Shown here: positions 45,301 to 57,300 of the stretch, piece by piece | Position numbering within the stretch: the first letter of the stretch is position 1 | Layout of the letters: every line of letters starts with the position of its first letter | Assembly: GCF_030936135.1 (NCBI RefSeq) | Contig: NC_082619.1 | Coordinates: forward strand, 3,351,208 to 3,415,207 | Length of the DNA: 64,000 nucleotides | Source: Gavia stellata | Lineage: Eukaryota > Chordata > Aves > Gaviiformes > Gaviidae | Direction of reading: 5' to 3' | Notes under the pieces: generated by a model | The model's input: the letters and a program-made list of their open reading frames with translations, nothing else | What the model was told of the DNA's origin: nothing | Database searches by the model: none | Translations under genes and position numbers: made by a program

Positions 45301-48300
45301 AAGACAAGAAGCGAGGGCAGGCTCTAGCACAGCAGAAATGCAGACAGGCTGGGGGAGAAGGTGCAGAGCTGGATCTAGGCTGAGTTGCAGGTGGTAAGAA
45401 GATAGAGGAGATTTCAGATGGGGGGGGGGGGGCAACAGCTTGTTCTGCTGTGAAATAGTGTTCTGGCATTGTTTGATAGTGAAGACCTACAGCTCAGCCT
45501 AACAAGAGCAACAAAGGCAGCTCAGTTTTCACAGTCAATGCTGTTAACATGTTTCAGATTAAATCTCCAGAGCTGTTTCTAGATAGCAGAGAACAGGGTG
45601 CCGTGAAATTGTTATCATTGACTAAAATATTTTGCCATCTATGAATAATTGTATGAAGCACGCTCCCCCTGAGGATCTCAAAGAACCATGCTGATTCACC
45701 AGGGAATATTATGTGTATAGTGCAAGCTGAAAAACCGCGTGCTAGATTAGGGTAGAGGCTTGTTTGGTTGAAGAAAGCAAGTCAATGGGAGAGTTGGATT
45801 TGCACTCCTGCCTGCACAGCCTTTCTTAATCGCTTTCCAACTTTTTGCAAGAGAGACATTAACTACTGAAAGCATGATGTGTTGAAGCTTGATCAGATCA
45901 CAGGGCACAGGCTATGCTTTATGGGGAATGTTATACTGGAAAAAAGAGGAGGAGGAGGCCCTGGGGGCTTGTGCCGGTGGGATGTGAACAATTTAAGACT
46001 ATCACAAACTCAGTTGGACTGGAAGAGAATGACTTAGGGAATGGATTGCAAAGGGAAGGGAAGGGGTTTCTTGGGGTTGCCTTTGCAACTGAAGAGGCTT
46101 CGTGGAATCCCTTAAAGCATTCATATCTGTGGAGCATACAACCTTTCCTCTGTGATGTTCTTGATGAATTTGGCAGGTGTGATGGGGGGGGGGGGAATGT
46201 TTATCATCAAAGGGGAATGAGTGAGGGCCTGTGCGGTACCTTCAGGCTGAAACCTGTCTGATTTTTTTTCCCCCTGTGCCTGCCAATCTCTTTTGGAATC
46301 AAGGAGACGCCTCTTGAGCACAACCCCACGGCACCCTCTGTTCCTTTAGATATCCCGTAATTACTCAGTGCCACACGGGTTCCTGAAGATGTCTGGTTAA
46401 CAGCCTTGGCCACCTGTTTGCTAGCCTCTCCCACAGTTAGTTCTTGCTTTATGTACAGTGTCTTGGTCCTGGATTTCCCTGGAGATCTGTAACGTCCTCT
46501 AGCTCACCTCTGCTGGAATCTCCCTTGCAGTCAGTGAGCTTTCCCCACCCCTGCTGCTTGGCCAGGTATCTCCCAGGCAGAAGCACTTCTGTTCTACTTC
46601 AGCAAAGGCTGATACCACCAAATGTTGCAAAAACTGCCTTCATACTTCCATTGCTGCATTCGCATTGACTCCACCTTCCCCCTCCTCTCCTTGCTCTTAC
46701 AGTAAACTGAGCTGGGCTAGCAGCATGTCTTTCGTTATGTGTGTTCTAAGTTCTGGAAAGTTTACATCAATGCTGACTGTCATTAATACTGAGATATTTT
46801 TCTGTTTGTTTCATTGTAGGCAGTGAACAGAATGGGCTGGACTTTAACAGGCAGGTAAGACGCTCTCTGGGTTACCAGTTATTCTCCTGCTTTCTTGAAT
46901 TACTGTTTTTTAATTGCTCATCTTGCTGAGTCCCAGGCAGCTACTGCTAAGAGATAAAAACTGTTAGGTCAGAAGCTACCATTAAACAGACCACATAAGT
47001 TCTTCCTAATTCCCCGTGTGGGATAGAATGACAGATTAAGCTTCTGGTTTCCAGGCCTCCCTATTTCATAGAAGTTCAGTTAATTATAGAGTTTCTTAAA
47101 TCACCATTTGCTGGAGGCTTTTTCTGGCTTTTTAATTTTTTTCCATTGTCATTTAGAAACAAAAGGGACCTCAGTTACACTGGCAAATGTGCAAATCCAG
47201 CCCCAAAGCCCCATGCATTTCTACTGCTTGTGACATTGGTTCTGAAAGCACTGTGGTATGCAAGTCTAAGAGCGCAGGGCTGACTCACAGGAATATCAGC
47301 AAGGACTGAAGATGAGGTGGTTTGAGGTCTTGGAGTGCGTAGGTCAAGACTAGGCCTGCCTACAATGGCAGATTCCTCTTTGCAAGACAGTGAGGAAAGG
47401 GACAGCAGATAAAAGCAAGTGCTTCGTGCAGGGCAAGCAAGCCCTAATTGCAAATGAACATGTGAGGGACCATTGTCTTTGCTATGTTTGCTGTTATCCT
47501 CCTGCTTCATGCGGCTAAAAGCAACCCCTGTCTCACTGAGTGCCTGGAGATTTTCATATGTGGCTCTAAGAAATCCCCGAATCTCACATCAGAATTGCAA
47601 GGGGAGGAAGGTGACAGCCCTCTGGAGAGTATAGATCTTGAATCTGTGCAGACACATGAGAAAATGCTCTCTGAGTTCACAGCTAAGGACTCCTGTGGCC
47701 GTCAGTGGAGCTGGACTCAGACCTTGTACAGAAAAAGAGGAGGTCTGGAGAGCTGACCCGCTGATCTGCTGCAGGACTCCAGGGGCTGGCCGGGGAGCTG
47801 GCGCAAGGAAAGCAACAGGGGCAGTCACTAGCATTTGAAGCAGATGTTGGCACTCTTAACAGTACAGCAACCTACCTGCTTCCAACCGTGCATTCCCCGA
47901 GTTCAAGGGCTGCAATCCTTTGCAAAGGATTCCTGCTAGCAGCAGGTGGGCAGCTGAAGCTTTTTTCTGTCCTTCAAGCTTGCCTTGGTGGCTCTGGTCT
48001 GACAGATGTCAGCAAGCTGCTGTTTGTTTGGTTGGTTTGGCTGCTCTGGTTTTGGGTGGGTCGAAACTTCCTATCAAAGGTGTCTTAACACGTTCAGCCA
48101 TCTTCCAGGTTTTTGGAATACCCAGCTGAAAACAAAGTGTCTTGTGTCTCCAGCTCTGTGGATTGCAGAGCCCAAAGCACAGGCTTTCTACACGCCAAGA
48201 GAAGAATCCAATCTGCTTATAACTAGTGAGAAAAGAAAATTCCCTCAAGATAGAAATAAGCTATGAAAGTACAAGATAGTTACATGTTGCAAACTTTTCC

Positions 48301-51300
48301 TATGGCAACACCACAAAGATGTTAGAGCTGGAAGCTGGGCTGAGGTTAATCAAGGAAACGTTATTGACTGTGGTGAAGCAGTGCTGATTTGCACCCACTG
48401 ATGATTTGACCCATTATCTTTAAGATCCTAGTCCTCTGCGTGCCACTGAATGAGCGGATGTAAAGTTGTAGGGGCAGACAGCCTTGCAGTTAGTAGGATT
48501 TGGGCCAGAGTCTTCTTGATAGCAACATCCCCCTCCCAAAAAGAGATTGTGGTTTTATGGCAGTCTTTTGTAGCATTCATTTCCCACTTTTGTTTTTCTC
48601 CTTCCACGAAAGGGGTACCGCAAAATCCCTTTCGTTTGTGCCAGCACATCTGTTTGTGTAACTGCGTAGCAAACCTGACTGGGGACTTCTCAAGGTTTAA
48701 AAAGCAAAAGCCTGTGAACAAGCTCATTTTAATGCGCTGCTTTTTTTTCCAATCTGGTGCGATTCCCCGGAATATAGATAGCGTCCGCAGCAGGGGTTTT
48801 GCAGTGATGTCAGGGATGGGGTTGTAACAGTCCACCTGAGCGGACACAGGCGTGTGCAACTGGCTCTTTGTCTCCCCCTCTTGGCCCTCTCAAGGCCATG
48901 TCTAGACTTGAGCCATTATTGTTATTGTTGTTATTATTTTAAATGAGCATGAGCCCAAATGCACACGGGTTATACACTCACGTTTCAGGTTGACCTCAGC
49001 TATTGGTGAATTCATCTTCAATTCAGCAAATAGATTTCAAATGACGAGAAAAAGGAAGAAGGGAGATATGGAAATATCAAAGTGTTTTCATGTAAAATCA
49101 GGTGCCGAGCTCTTTCATTAGGAGTGGAGGTTGGTGGGTTTTTTAATTTTGGTTTGGGGGTTGAGGTTGCTTTAGGGTGGCTTTTTTTTTTTTTTTTTTT
49201 GTTTTGTTACCTTGCAATTCAAGTTTTCAAACTGAAGCCCAAACTGGTTTGAAACCCAACTCCAAACTGAATGCAAGAGCTGCTGAGCTCTCTTTGACTT
49301 TATTTGGAGTGCTGGGCGCTAATCACTTTGAAGATCGTAAATCTCACATCATATAAGCCTCTCCCCCAGTCTTTGTAGATGGCCTACATTTCAGGTCTGT
49401 TTCCCTCCCATGTTATGCTCCAGGCGGGAAGAGAAGGGTGGAGTGACCTGGTTAGACCCCTTGCTTGCCTACCAATTCCCTGCTGTGGCTGCTCTCACCC
49501 TGAAAATGGGGAGGAGGGAAACTCTTGCGGAGTTTGAGGTTTTCTCGCAGTTTGTGGGTCAGCCCTGCGCTTTATGAGAAAGCTGCCTTCTGATCCCTCA
49601 GCCTATTTGGCAAACATTTCTTCCCCCCTCCCCTCTTCAAACTCTCCTCCCACCTGGATGCAACAGTAATTTGTATGTGAATGAGAGGGAAAAGGGTGTG
49701 TATCGAAAAAGAAGCATCTTCTGCCTTGCCTATCTGGTTTGGCTTTTTATTTAGTGAGTCTAATGCTGGTTGTTTCCTGTTTATATCAAGGGAAATGCAA
49801 AGAGACCATAATAAACTTTCACCTTCAGTGCTGGCAACCTGAATAGGGACTTCTGCTTCTTGACGGTTTGGGATCATGTCCAGAGTATGTCAGGGACAGA
49901 ACTGAGTAACTCGGCAAACACGGCTTCAGAGTCTTGCCCTGGAAGGTCATCGAGTGGGACCAGGAAAAGATCTGACTGAAAGTGTTGAAATCAAAATTTT
50001 TCCTTGCTATAATGTGATAATCCTCACCAGGTGATGCTGCAGCAGTCTTACCAGGTCTTGTCTGGTTTATTTCCCCCTTGGTATACGCAGCATTCAGCCT
50101 TTAAGGAAATACTGCATTGTTTGTTTTTGTAGATGGCTCTGAAGAGAGCTGTTCTGGAGAGCCAGGTAATTCACCCTTTGTCTGGAGTTAATCCCTGAGA
50201 TAATATTGCCTTCTGGAGTACACACATGGAGCTAGGGCTGCTGATTTTGGGAGATGGCAGGGTTTGTGTGCATGGTGTGACTGTTGTAGCCCAGCACAGT
50301 GCTGTGCATCGATCCACAACTGGAGGAGGAAAATACCCAGATGCTGAATCACTGATTTCTTTTCCATCAGGAAAGTGATGTATAGGACAGTGTCATCTGT
50401 TGGTCCTTGCAGCAATGCAGTCTCTGAGTGCCAGGAAGGAATGAAGGTTCACATCTCCTCTCCTTCCGGAAGAGGGAATGAGAGGTCTTCTCCAAACTCC
50501 TTCATGCTCTCAAACGCTAAGTTGCACTCCAGTGCTGGGAGAGAATATGTCTCTTTCAAAATAAAGCTGAAAAGTCATGTGTTACCAGTGCAGGAAAGGC
50601 TTAGCAGGATCTGCATGTGCTCTGCATCCAAGTATGTCATGCAGTTTCATTCCAGCAAAAGGCTAACCCTTGCAGAGAGGCTGTCATTTGTTTAATGATA
50701 ATGACAGGTTTGATATTTGTATCGATGTAAAGGTGATCCTGCCATGAGACTTTACAATATTTAAGGCAGACAAGCAGGCACTAGTGTGCTTGACCAGCCC
50801 AGGGCTCAGCACAGCTTTAATTTTCCTGTTCGTTCTTTACTCCTATTACTTTATTTTCTTTGGTTTACACCAATAAGGGGATGTAATAGGGATATATAAA
50901 TCCCTCTCTTCCAGTGGTCAGTCAGCATCAAATAATTGAGCTGCTTAACATTCCCAGTGAGTAGGACCCGAATAGACTTTTTTTGGCCAATTGAGTGTGT
51001 CTGCTAGTACCTCAGAAAAGAGTGGTGAGGGACTGGGTTCTTTGAAAAATTCCTCCCTTCCAAAACCAAGTGAAGGATCCTGTGTGTTTCTGCCCTGCTC
51101 TCTGCAAGAGGTGTCAAAGGGGTTCCCCTCCCTCAGGACCTCCTTATCTAACTCATCTCCCTGTCCTGTTCATATCTGACAGAGTTGTTGTCCAAGGGAA
51201 CTTTAATTTTTGAGGTTTATGTGGGGTTTTCAACTGCTGTTTTGAGGTAATAGAGTAAGTTGTCTCAGGTCTTCACAGCTGATGCCCTGTAGACACATGA

Positions 51301-54300
51301 TATAAGCAATTAAAGTGGGCAAACTGCATCTGAGATCTAAAATCACTGGTAGCTCTTTTTCAGTGCCATTAATAACACTCTGACCTTGTTTGGTACTTTC
51401 CACCCACACGTCTGAAGGTACTTTGCTAATGAATTTAGCATCCTGGTGCCTCTGGAAGGTAGGGAGGTGTTTAACCCTGTCTTACAGATGAGGCAGACAC
51501 AGACTGACTACCTGGCTTTTCCCAAAGATGCTGAGCACCGTGATTGCAGTTGAAATCAGTGGATGCTTCATGGGACAGTTGCCTGTGGACATTGAAGCAT
51601 ATTGTAATCCAGAGAGCTGCTCCCTGGCAGAGCCGGGATACGGACTCCGATTCTCTGATTCATAGTCTTGTGCTCAACCACAGACAAGTTCTTCCTCCCC
51701 TCCATCCTTTTGAAGGTGGAAAGAAGGGCCTAACTTGCTAGGTAGTTTGTTATTAATATCTGGGATGCAAAACTCCCTGCGGATTTAATTTTGCTCAATC
51801 AGGGCTTCCCTCCCCCCAGGGATCTCTCTCATAGTTTTTCATTCCACTTTGTGTTCCCACCTCCCCCTAATCTCATGTGTTCCCTATATGTCATTTCTGT
51901 TCCTGCTTGGCTTTTCCTTGTGGGTAGTTCAGGTTTCAGTCTGCCCTCCAGATTTCCATCCCAGTCCTGTTTTGCCCTCCTCTCAAGGGGAGGTTCACAT
52001 CCTGCTTCCTTCTCCCCTCTGGGGATCAATTCAGATTTCACTCTCTCTTCTTCTCTGCATTGCCCCAGGGTATCAGCCTAAGTCTTGCATCTGCTTTTCA
52101 TCTCTTGAGCCTTCACTAACTGGAAATCAGCCCGGCTGTCCGTATCTGCCTTGACTGACACTGGATCTAAGCTGAACACTACCTTGGCCTTTCCCTTTTG
52201 AAGTTTCCTTGCTCTGTCCTAGGGATAGACTGATTGCATAAATTTGTATGTGTGCTGTTTCTTCATTGAAATGCAGCCCTTTGGGAAAGCATCAGAGAAA
52301 GCCCTGGCTTGAGGGAAAGTCCTCTGTTTCTATATATGGCACTGTTTTGCTTAGGACAAATATGTGGAGGAACCCCTTCTTCAAGCTAGTTTTGTTCTGG
52401 CGCCTTGCAGAGGGCCTCAGATGAGATTGCTGGGAATGAACTCCAAAACAGGCCACTGAGTCTCTGGGGAAGCTTATGAGGAAAAGGGGGATGGAAGTAG
52501 GAGGAAGGATTTGGCCTTTTAAAATTTTTTCTGAAGTGGTGGACTGAAACCACTGAATTAATTTTCTGTTAGCCAATAACAGTCAACAACAACTCAGCAT
52601 CACTTCAGAGTTGGCTGGATTGTATCTGTTCCTTAAGATCCAGCTGCAGTCCATTCACAAACGCCTGCTTTCCTACTCCAGGCTTCTGAAGAGCAACCTA
52701 TATTTATAAGGTATTTCCTATACTTATTGCCTTGGTCTGCTGGCAATATATCTTCTACAGCTATTTCAAAGCTGTCTTAGAGATGAGGGAGAGATAGATA
52801 GGTCTTCTCTTCGTGCAAATTCCCTGCTCCAACTGGGCTCCTATCATCCTTTGGGAAATATTTTCTAGGCTCGCAGGGAACAAGCCCTAGTTTCATGGAC
52901 CTGTCTAAAGGGACATAACAATTGTTTCCACAATAGAAACTAAGCTCAAGGCATGCTTGTCACTGTCAAACCACTATTTACATTGCCCGGCACCTTTTTA
53001 AGCGGTGAGTTGCACGAACTACTGTGCATGGATATGACTTTTCTGCCTACTAGAGAATGGCTCATCGGTATTAAGGAGAGGACTCCGAATTCTTGAAGGC
53101 CTTTCATCTGGTGAGCTCCAAGAATTCAATCAAAAGCCTGCACCGCCCAGCAAGGGTGGGGCCCTACACCCATTTTGCAGAAGGGCAAGTCATAGCATAA
53201 AAAGGTGAAGGCGATGGGGTTTCAAGCAAGGCCTCTAATTTTGGAAGCCTGACATCAGAGTGCACTTTCTCTCTTCCCAGAGGTGCTGATCTGCTAGCAC
53301 TCCATGTGAAATCAGTGGGCTGAACCGGGGCTGCTCAGCCCCTTAGGAGTCAGACGTTGGGTTTACGCTAGCAAGAAAACCCTCTTGCCCTGCTTCCCCA
53401 ACAGATAGAAATTGTTCAGAGCCACTGAGTTGGGAGCAGAGAACTGGCTCTGAGCTCCCTCTCCCCCTCATACACTACACTTCATTCCCTCCACTCAAAA
53501 TGAAAAACTATGTTATACTCTCCAGTGAAGTTGATCTTTCTCACTCTCCCTTTCTTTTTTAATTATATTACTTGAGTGTATTTAATGCAATCCCTCTAGC
53601 TGCTCTTCTTGTGTCCCAGTTCCCTGGGGCATGGCAACTGGTGCCAAAACTACCATGAACCAATCAGAGAAATCTGCGGAGCTGGGATGGAGCCAGCCCC
53701 AGTCACGGGAGCCGTCTGATTCCAACTTAATTCCTTTGAAATGTGGGATGTGGTGGAAAGTGCCTTGCTACCAAGGGCTACCTGCGCCACGACTCGCTTG
53801 GTGGACACTGCTCTGCCCTCCTCGTGGATGACTGATCTGGGGACACCAGTACTGTACAGCAGGGAGGCAGCGCCAGGTTCTTAGATGGTTTGTGACTGAT
53901 AGGCAGCCAGAGGGCACAGAGAATCCAGAACAATCACAGTTTGCTCCCCCCTGGACAAGAGATCCATGGAAAGGGGAATTTTTTCATGCAGGGAATTTGG
54001 AGAACCGTTAAGGGTCTGGTTCTGGCCCCAGAAAAGCCCAATAAGGCAACTTTGCTGCTGACTTCAACAAGAAGATGATTAGGCTCCAGGGAACCTGTGT
54101 GAGCATGCAAGAGGGCATGGGAGAAGCCATGAAGCCTGGTGTGTGTGAAATCGGATTGATAAGGAAAGGGGCAGGGATGCAGCCCAGGGTGGGAGCAGAG
54201 AAGATAAGCACAAAGGTGTAGGCAGAGGTGGAGTTCTGGAGAGCTTTGGAAGTTGGGTAAGTGAAATTGAGAGAGATGTAGGGAGCCATGCTGCAACGCA

Positions 54301-57300
54301 TGAGAAGGTTGGGGCAGAAGGGAACGACCTCTGGGCTGAGGATGGCTAGGATGGAAGGGGCAGGGAGAGTCCTGGAATGGAGACATGAGAGAAATCACAG
54401 TCTTAACGGCGGTAAAATTGTTTTGCATGCTTTGTTTGGAGGTTCTCATCATTCTGACCAAGAAAATGGCATCTTCCCCTCCCCTTTTTAAAAATACTTC
54501 CAATTTGGCATGTCCACAGGCCTTGGCAGAGAGGTACCACATGCCTGAGTACCAACGGTAAGAGCGAAGATGCTGCAAGTGGTTGCTTTTCAGCATCTTT
54601 TTGCCAGTTCTGTGCTCCGTGAACACAGATGACCTTCCGAAAGCACTAGCTAGCTTCTGTGCTCCTGAGGCTCTTGCAGAGGCTGCAGTCTCTAATGTGG
54701 AGAGCAGTGCTTCGTCAGGATGCGCTTACCTGAGCAGGCGCTGATATGAGTGTGGCCATTCAGGACAGGTGCTCTTCCCACCTCTGGTTTTGGTTCTCCA
54801 CTCCCTTGCCCAGCACCTGCTTTGGAAGCCTACTGTGCTACACATGATCATTTAGATGTTTACTGTTCAGCACAGAGGAGAGGGGTGACTTCTTTCTTTT
54901 TCCTGTTGTCTGTTTAAAAGCACAAATGCTAGGGAAATGTTGTATCAGAAAGCCCGTGAATGCAAAGCTGAGTGTGGTTCTGTTTGTTTTCTTTTGTGAA
55001 GCATGTAGCTCAGTTACTCTAAAAGTTTTGATTTCCCACCCCCACTTTTACTACAGCTAAGGCACAACTATTAACATCCCGGGCTGAAGCTCAGAGGATA
55101 AAGCATATCAGATCAGGCCTCAATTAATAAACTCAAAGGCCTCATATAGCTGTGATGCAGGTGTGTTGAGGTTAGGGATTACATTTTAATTTTTCAGTGT
55201 GCTGTCATTACTGAGTTTTACGATATAGGCTGTTAGGCGTTCAGCACGGGATTAACTCCCCTTTTGTCATGCTTGACAGCTTCTGAAAAATCCCACCCTT
55301 TGCTGTGAAAGGATATCAAATGTTATAGGGTGAATATCGTTGCATTGACATAAGGGATTTCTGCTTTCTTCCTGGGTGTCTGTTAAGCCTTGCCGTATGT
55401 GCAGGATAGTACATGTGGAAATAGTAATTGCAAGCCCATTATTATTATTGCTATAATTTATTATTAGTGTGTTTTTTATTTTATGGTGCCCACGTGCACC
55501 GGTAATTCACAGAGAAGTACACTTGCGCCATTGGAAGGTGGGAAGGCTTAGTTAACTGCAATAGCCTTGGATCCAGTTTTGATACCTGTTTCTATTATAA
55601 AATTTCCTCCCTTGACTTCAGGCAAATCACTTTTGGGGCAGTTTCAGACAGCCCTGTTGTATTGAATAGCGCTTTGGGAGTGATTCAGCCCTGGAAGAAC
55701 CATGCTGTTCATTTTAAGAGAGGGGCAATTAGTTCAGACCCTCTTAAGTCTGTGTGCACCTGATCCTCTTCTATATCCCGTGAAACAGCCTTACCACTCT
55801 GCAATGGAGGGAGGGAGGGATATGAGTAAGTCAAACTCTTAAACAGTTGTGAGTTGCTGACTATGAGATAAGCCAGATACGAAGGCAGATAAATATCTGT
55901 TTCAAAGAGGTTACCGTCTAAATAGAAACTACACGACAAATATGATTGTCTTCTATCTTACAGTAACGACCGCAGTTCCTGCCTAATAACTGGTACTGGA
56001 GAAGGCTGACATGGCTTTAACGGCCTCGCTCTGGCAGGGTATGGGGATCTCTTAACTACGTTTGGGGAAAGCATCCCAGGCTCTGGGTGCTGAATCAGTC
56101 GATAGGTCCCACCTTTGTGAAGAGGATGACGGAGCGGTGCTTACATTACATCAGAAGTGCTCATCAAAAGGAGGTGGCTTGGGGCTGCATTCAGGCTGCC
56201 TGCTTTGGTTTCTAATAGATGAGGAAGACCAATTCAGATTACCAGTGAGCAGTGACCCTAAGCTGGGCTTGTATGAGGAGGGCTGCAGCCAGAGTCGTGC
56301 CCAACCAATGGGATCCGACTGTCCGTCCATTGAGTCAAATGTGGGTCAGTCGGTCAGTCTGTCTGTCTGTCGGGTATGGCCTTCCACGTGGTGAAATCGG
56401 AGCTGCTAAGGTGAATCTTTCCAACTTCCTCATGTAAGGCTGGCTTTTTACAGCTTTGCAATATGTCTGCAGGATGTTTTCAAGAGCCGAATGTTTGCCA
56501 AAAGTTCAGAGATCAGTTACAAAACAGATGTACTTTTTTTTTTTCTCCTCTTCTTCCTACTGGTAAGGAAGAGTTTGTGCAGTAATTGCAGGCAGGTTGG
56601 GAGATGTTTTCTTCATAATTCTCCTTCTTATGAAATGTTTATGAAACACCTTCCACAAATCGGTTACGCAAGCAAGCTGAAGAGCTTTGATCATTTTCCA
56701 TCGCCCTCAATATGTTTCTTAGTTTGTTTTGCTTTTTGTTTTTGTTTTTAGGCCAGAGATAGGTAAGAAACAATCCATCCTTGGCCAGGCCCAGCAGATG
56801 TGCTAGCCAACTAAGGAAAGGACTCTCTTTCCATCCAGTCACCCTTCCTGTGTTTTTCACTCTGATTGCTTGGGGGCAGCTGACCCTATTTTAAGGCTGT
56901 GAAAACATCCACTTGAGATTTGCAAGCGTGATTCCTTTCCGATCCCGGAGAAGCCCTAGGTAGCTCTGCGTTCCAGTGCCGCCATCTGCCGTTACCTCCT
57001 CGGGAGGAGCTGGAAGGTGCTCCCAGCCCTGCCCGGAGACTCCCCTCGAGCCAAGGGGAAGAAGGTGCCTGTAGATTCCCAGCCAGCAACCCAGGCTCCG
57101 CACCTCTCCCTAGCTGTCAGTGAGCAGGGTGTGTTTGCACTGCATTGCTTGGGTCCCGCTGTTTTCCAAGTTCGTTTTTCCTTAGCGAGTGTTATTTCCC
57201 CAAATCGAATTCAATGGGAAGAAACTTGGGTTTGCTCTCGGTGACTTCTTGTTCCCCATCTGGCCTGACTGTCATGTAAAACCAAGGTCCTGAGGAAACA

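Larger units (their letters stand above)
35720..46819 (+). other. POU2F3: POU2F3 intron 2 (about 11.1 kb)
   Basis: No coding exon recognised. It contains short A-rich tracts near 38349 and 38781, two copies of a long-hairpin repeat (near 42560 and 44179), and poly-G runs near 45420 and 46184. It also holds an ATTTGCAT octamer at 41104-41111. Confidence 0.85.

Noticed and set aside
54523..54534. 12-nt exon-like piece between CCACAG and GTACCA in intron 3
   Set aside because: Both splice sites are weak and the size is too small to stand out from chance.
53934..54626. 230-codon minus-strand frame in POU2F3 intron 3
   Set aside because: No recognisable family, no supporting splice or promoter signals, and a composition like translated intronic sequence.
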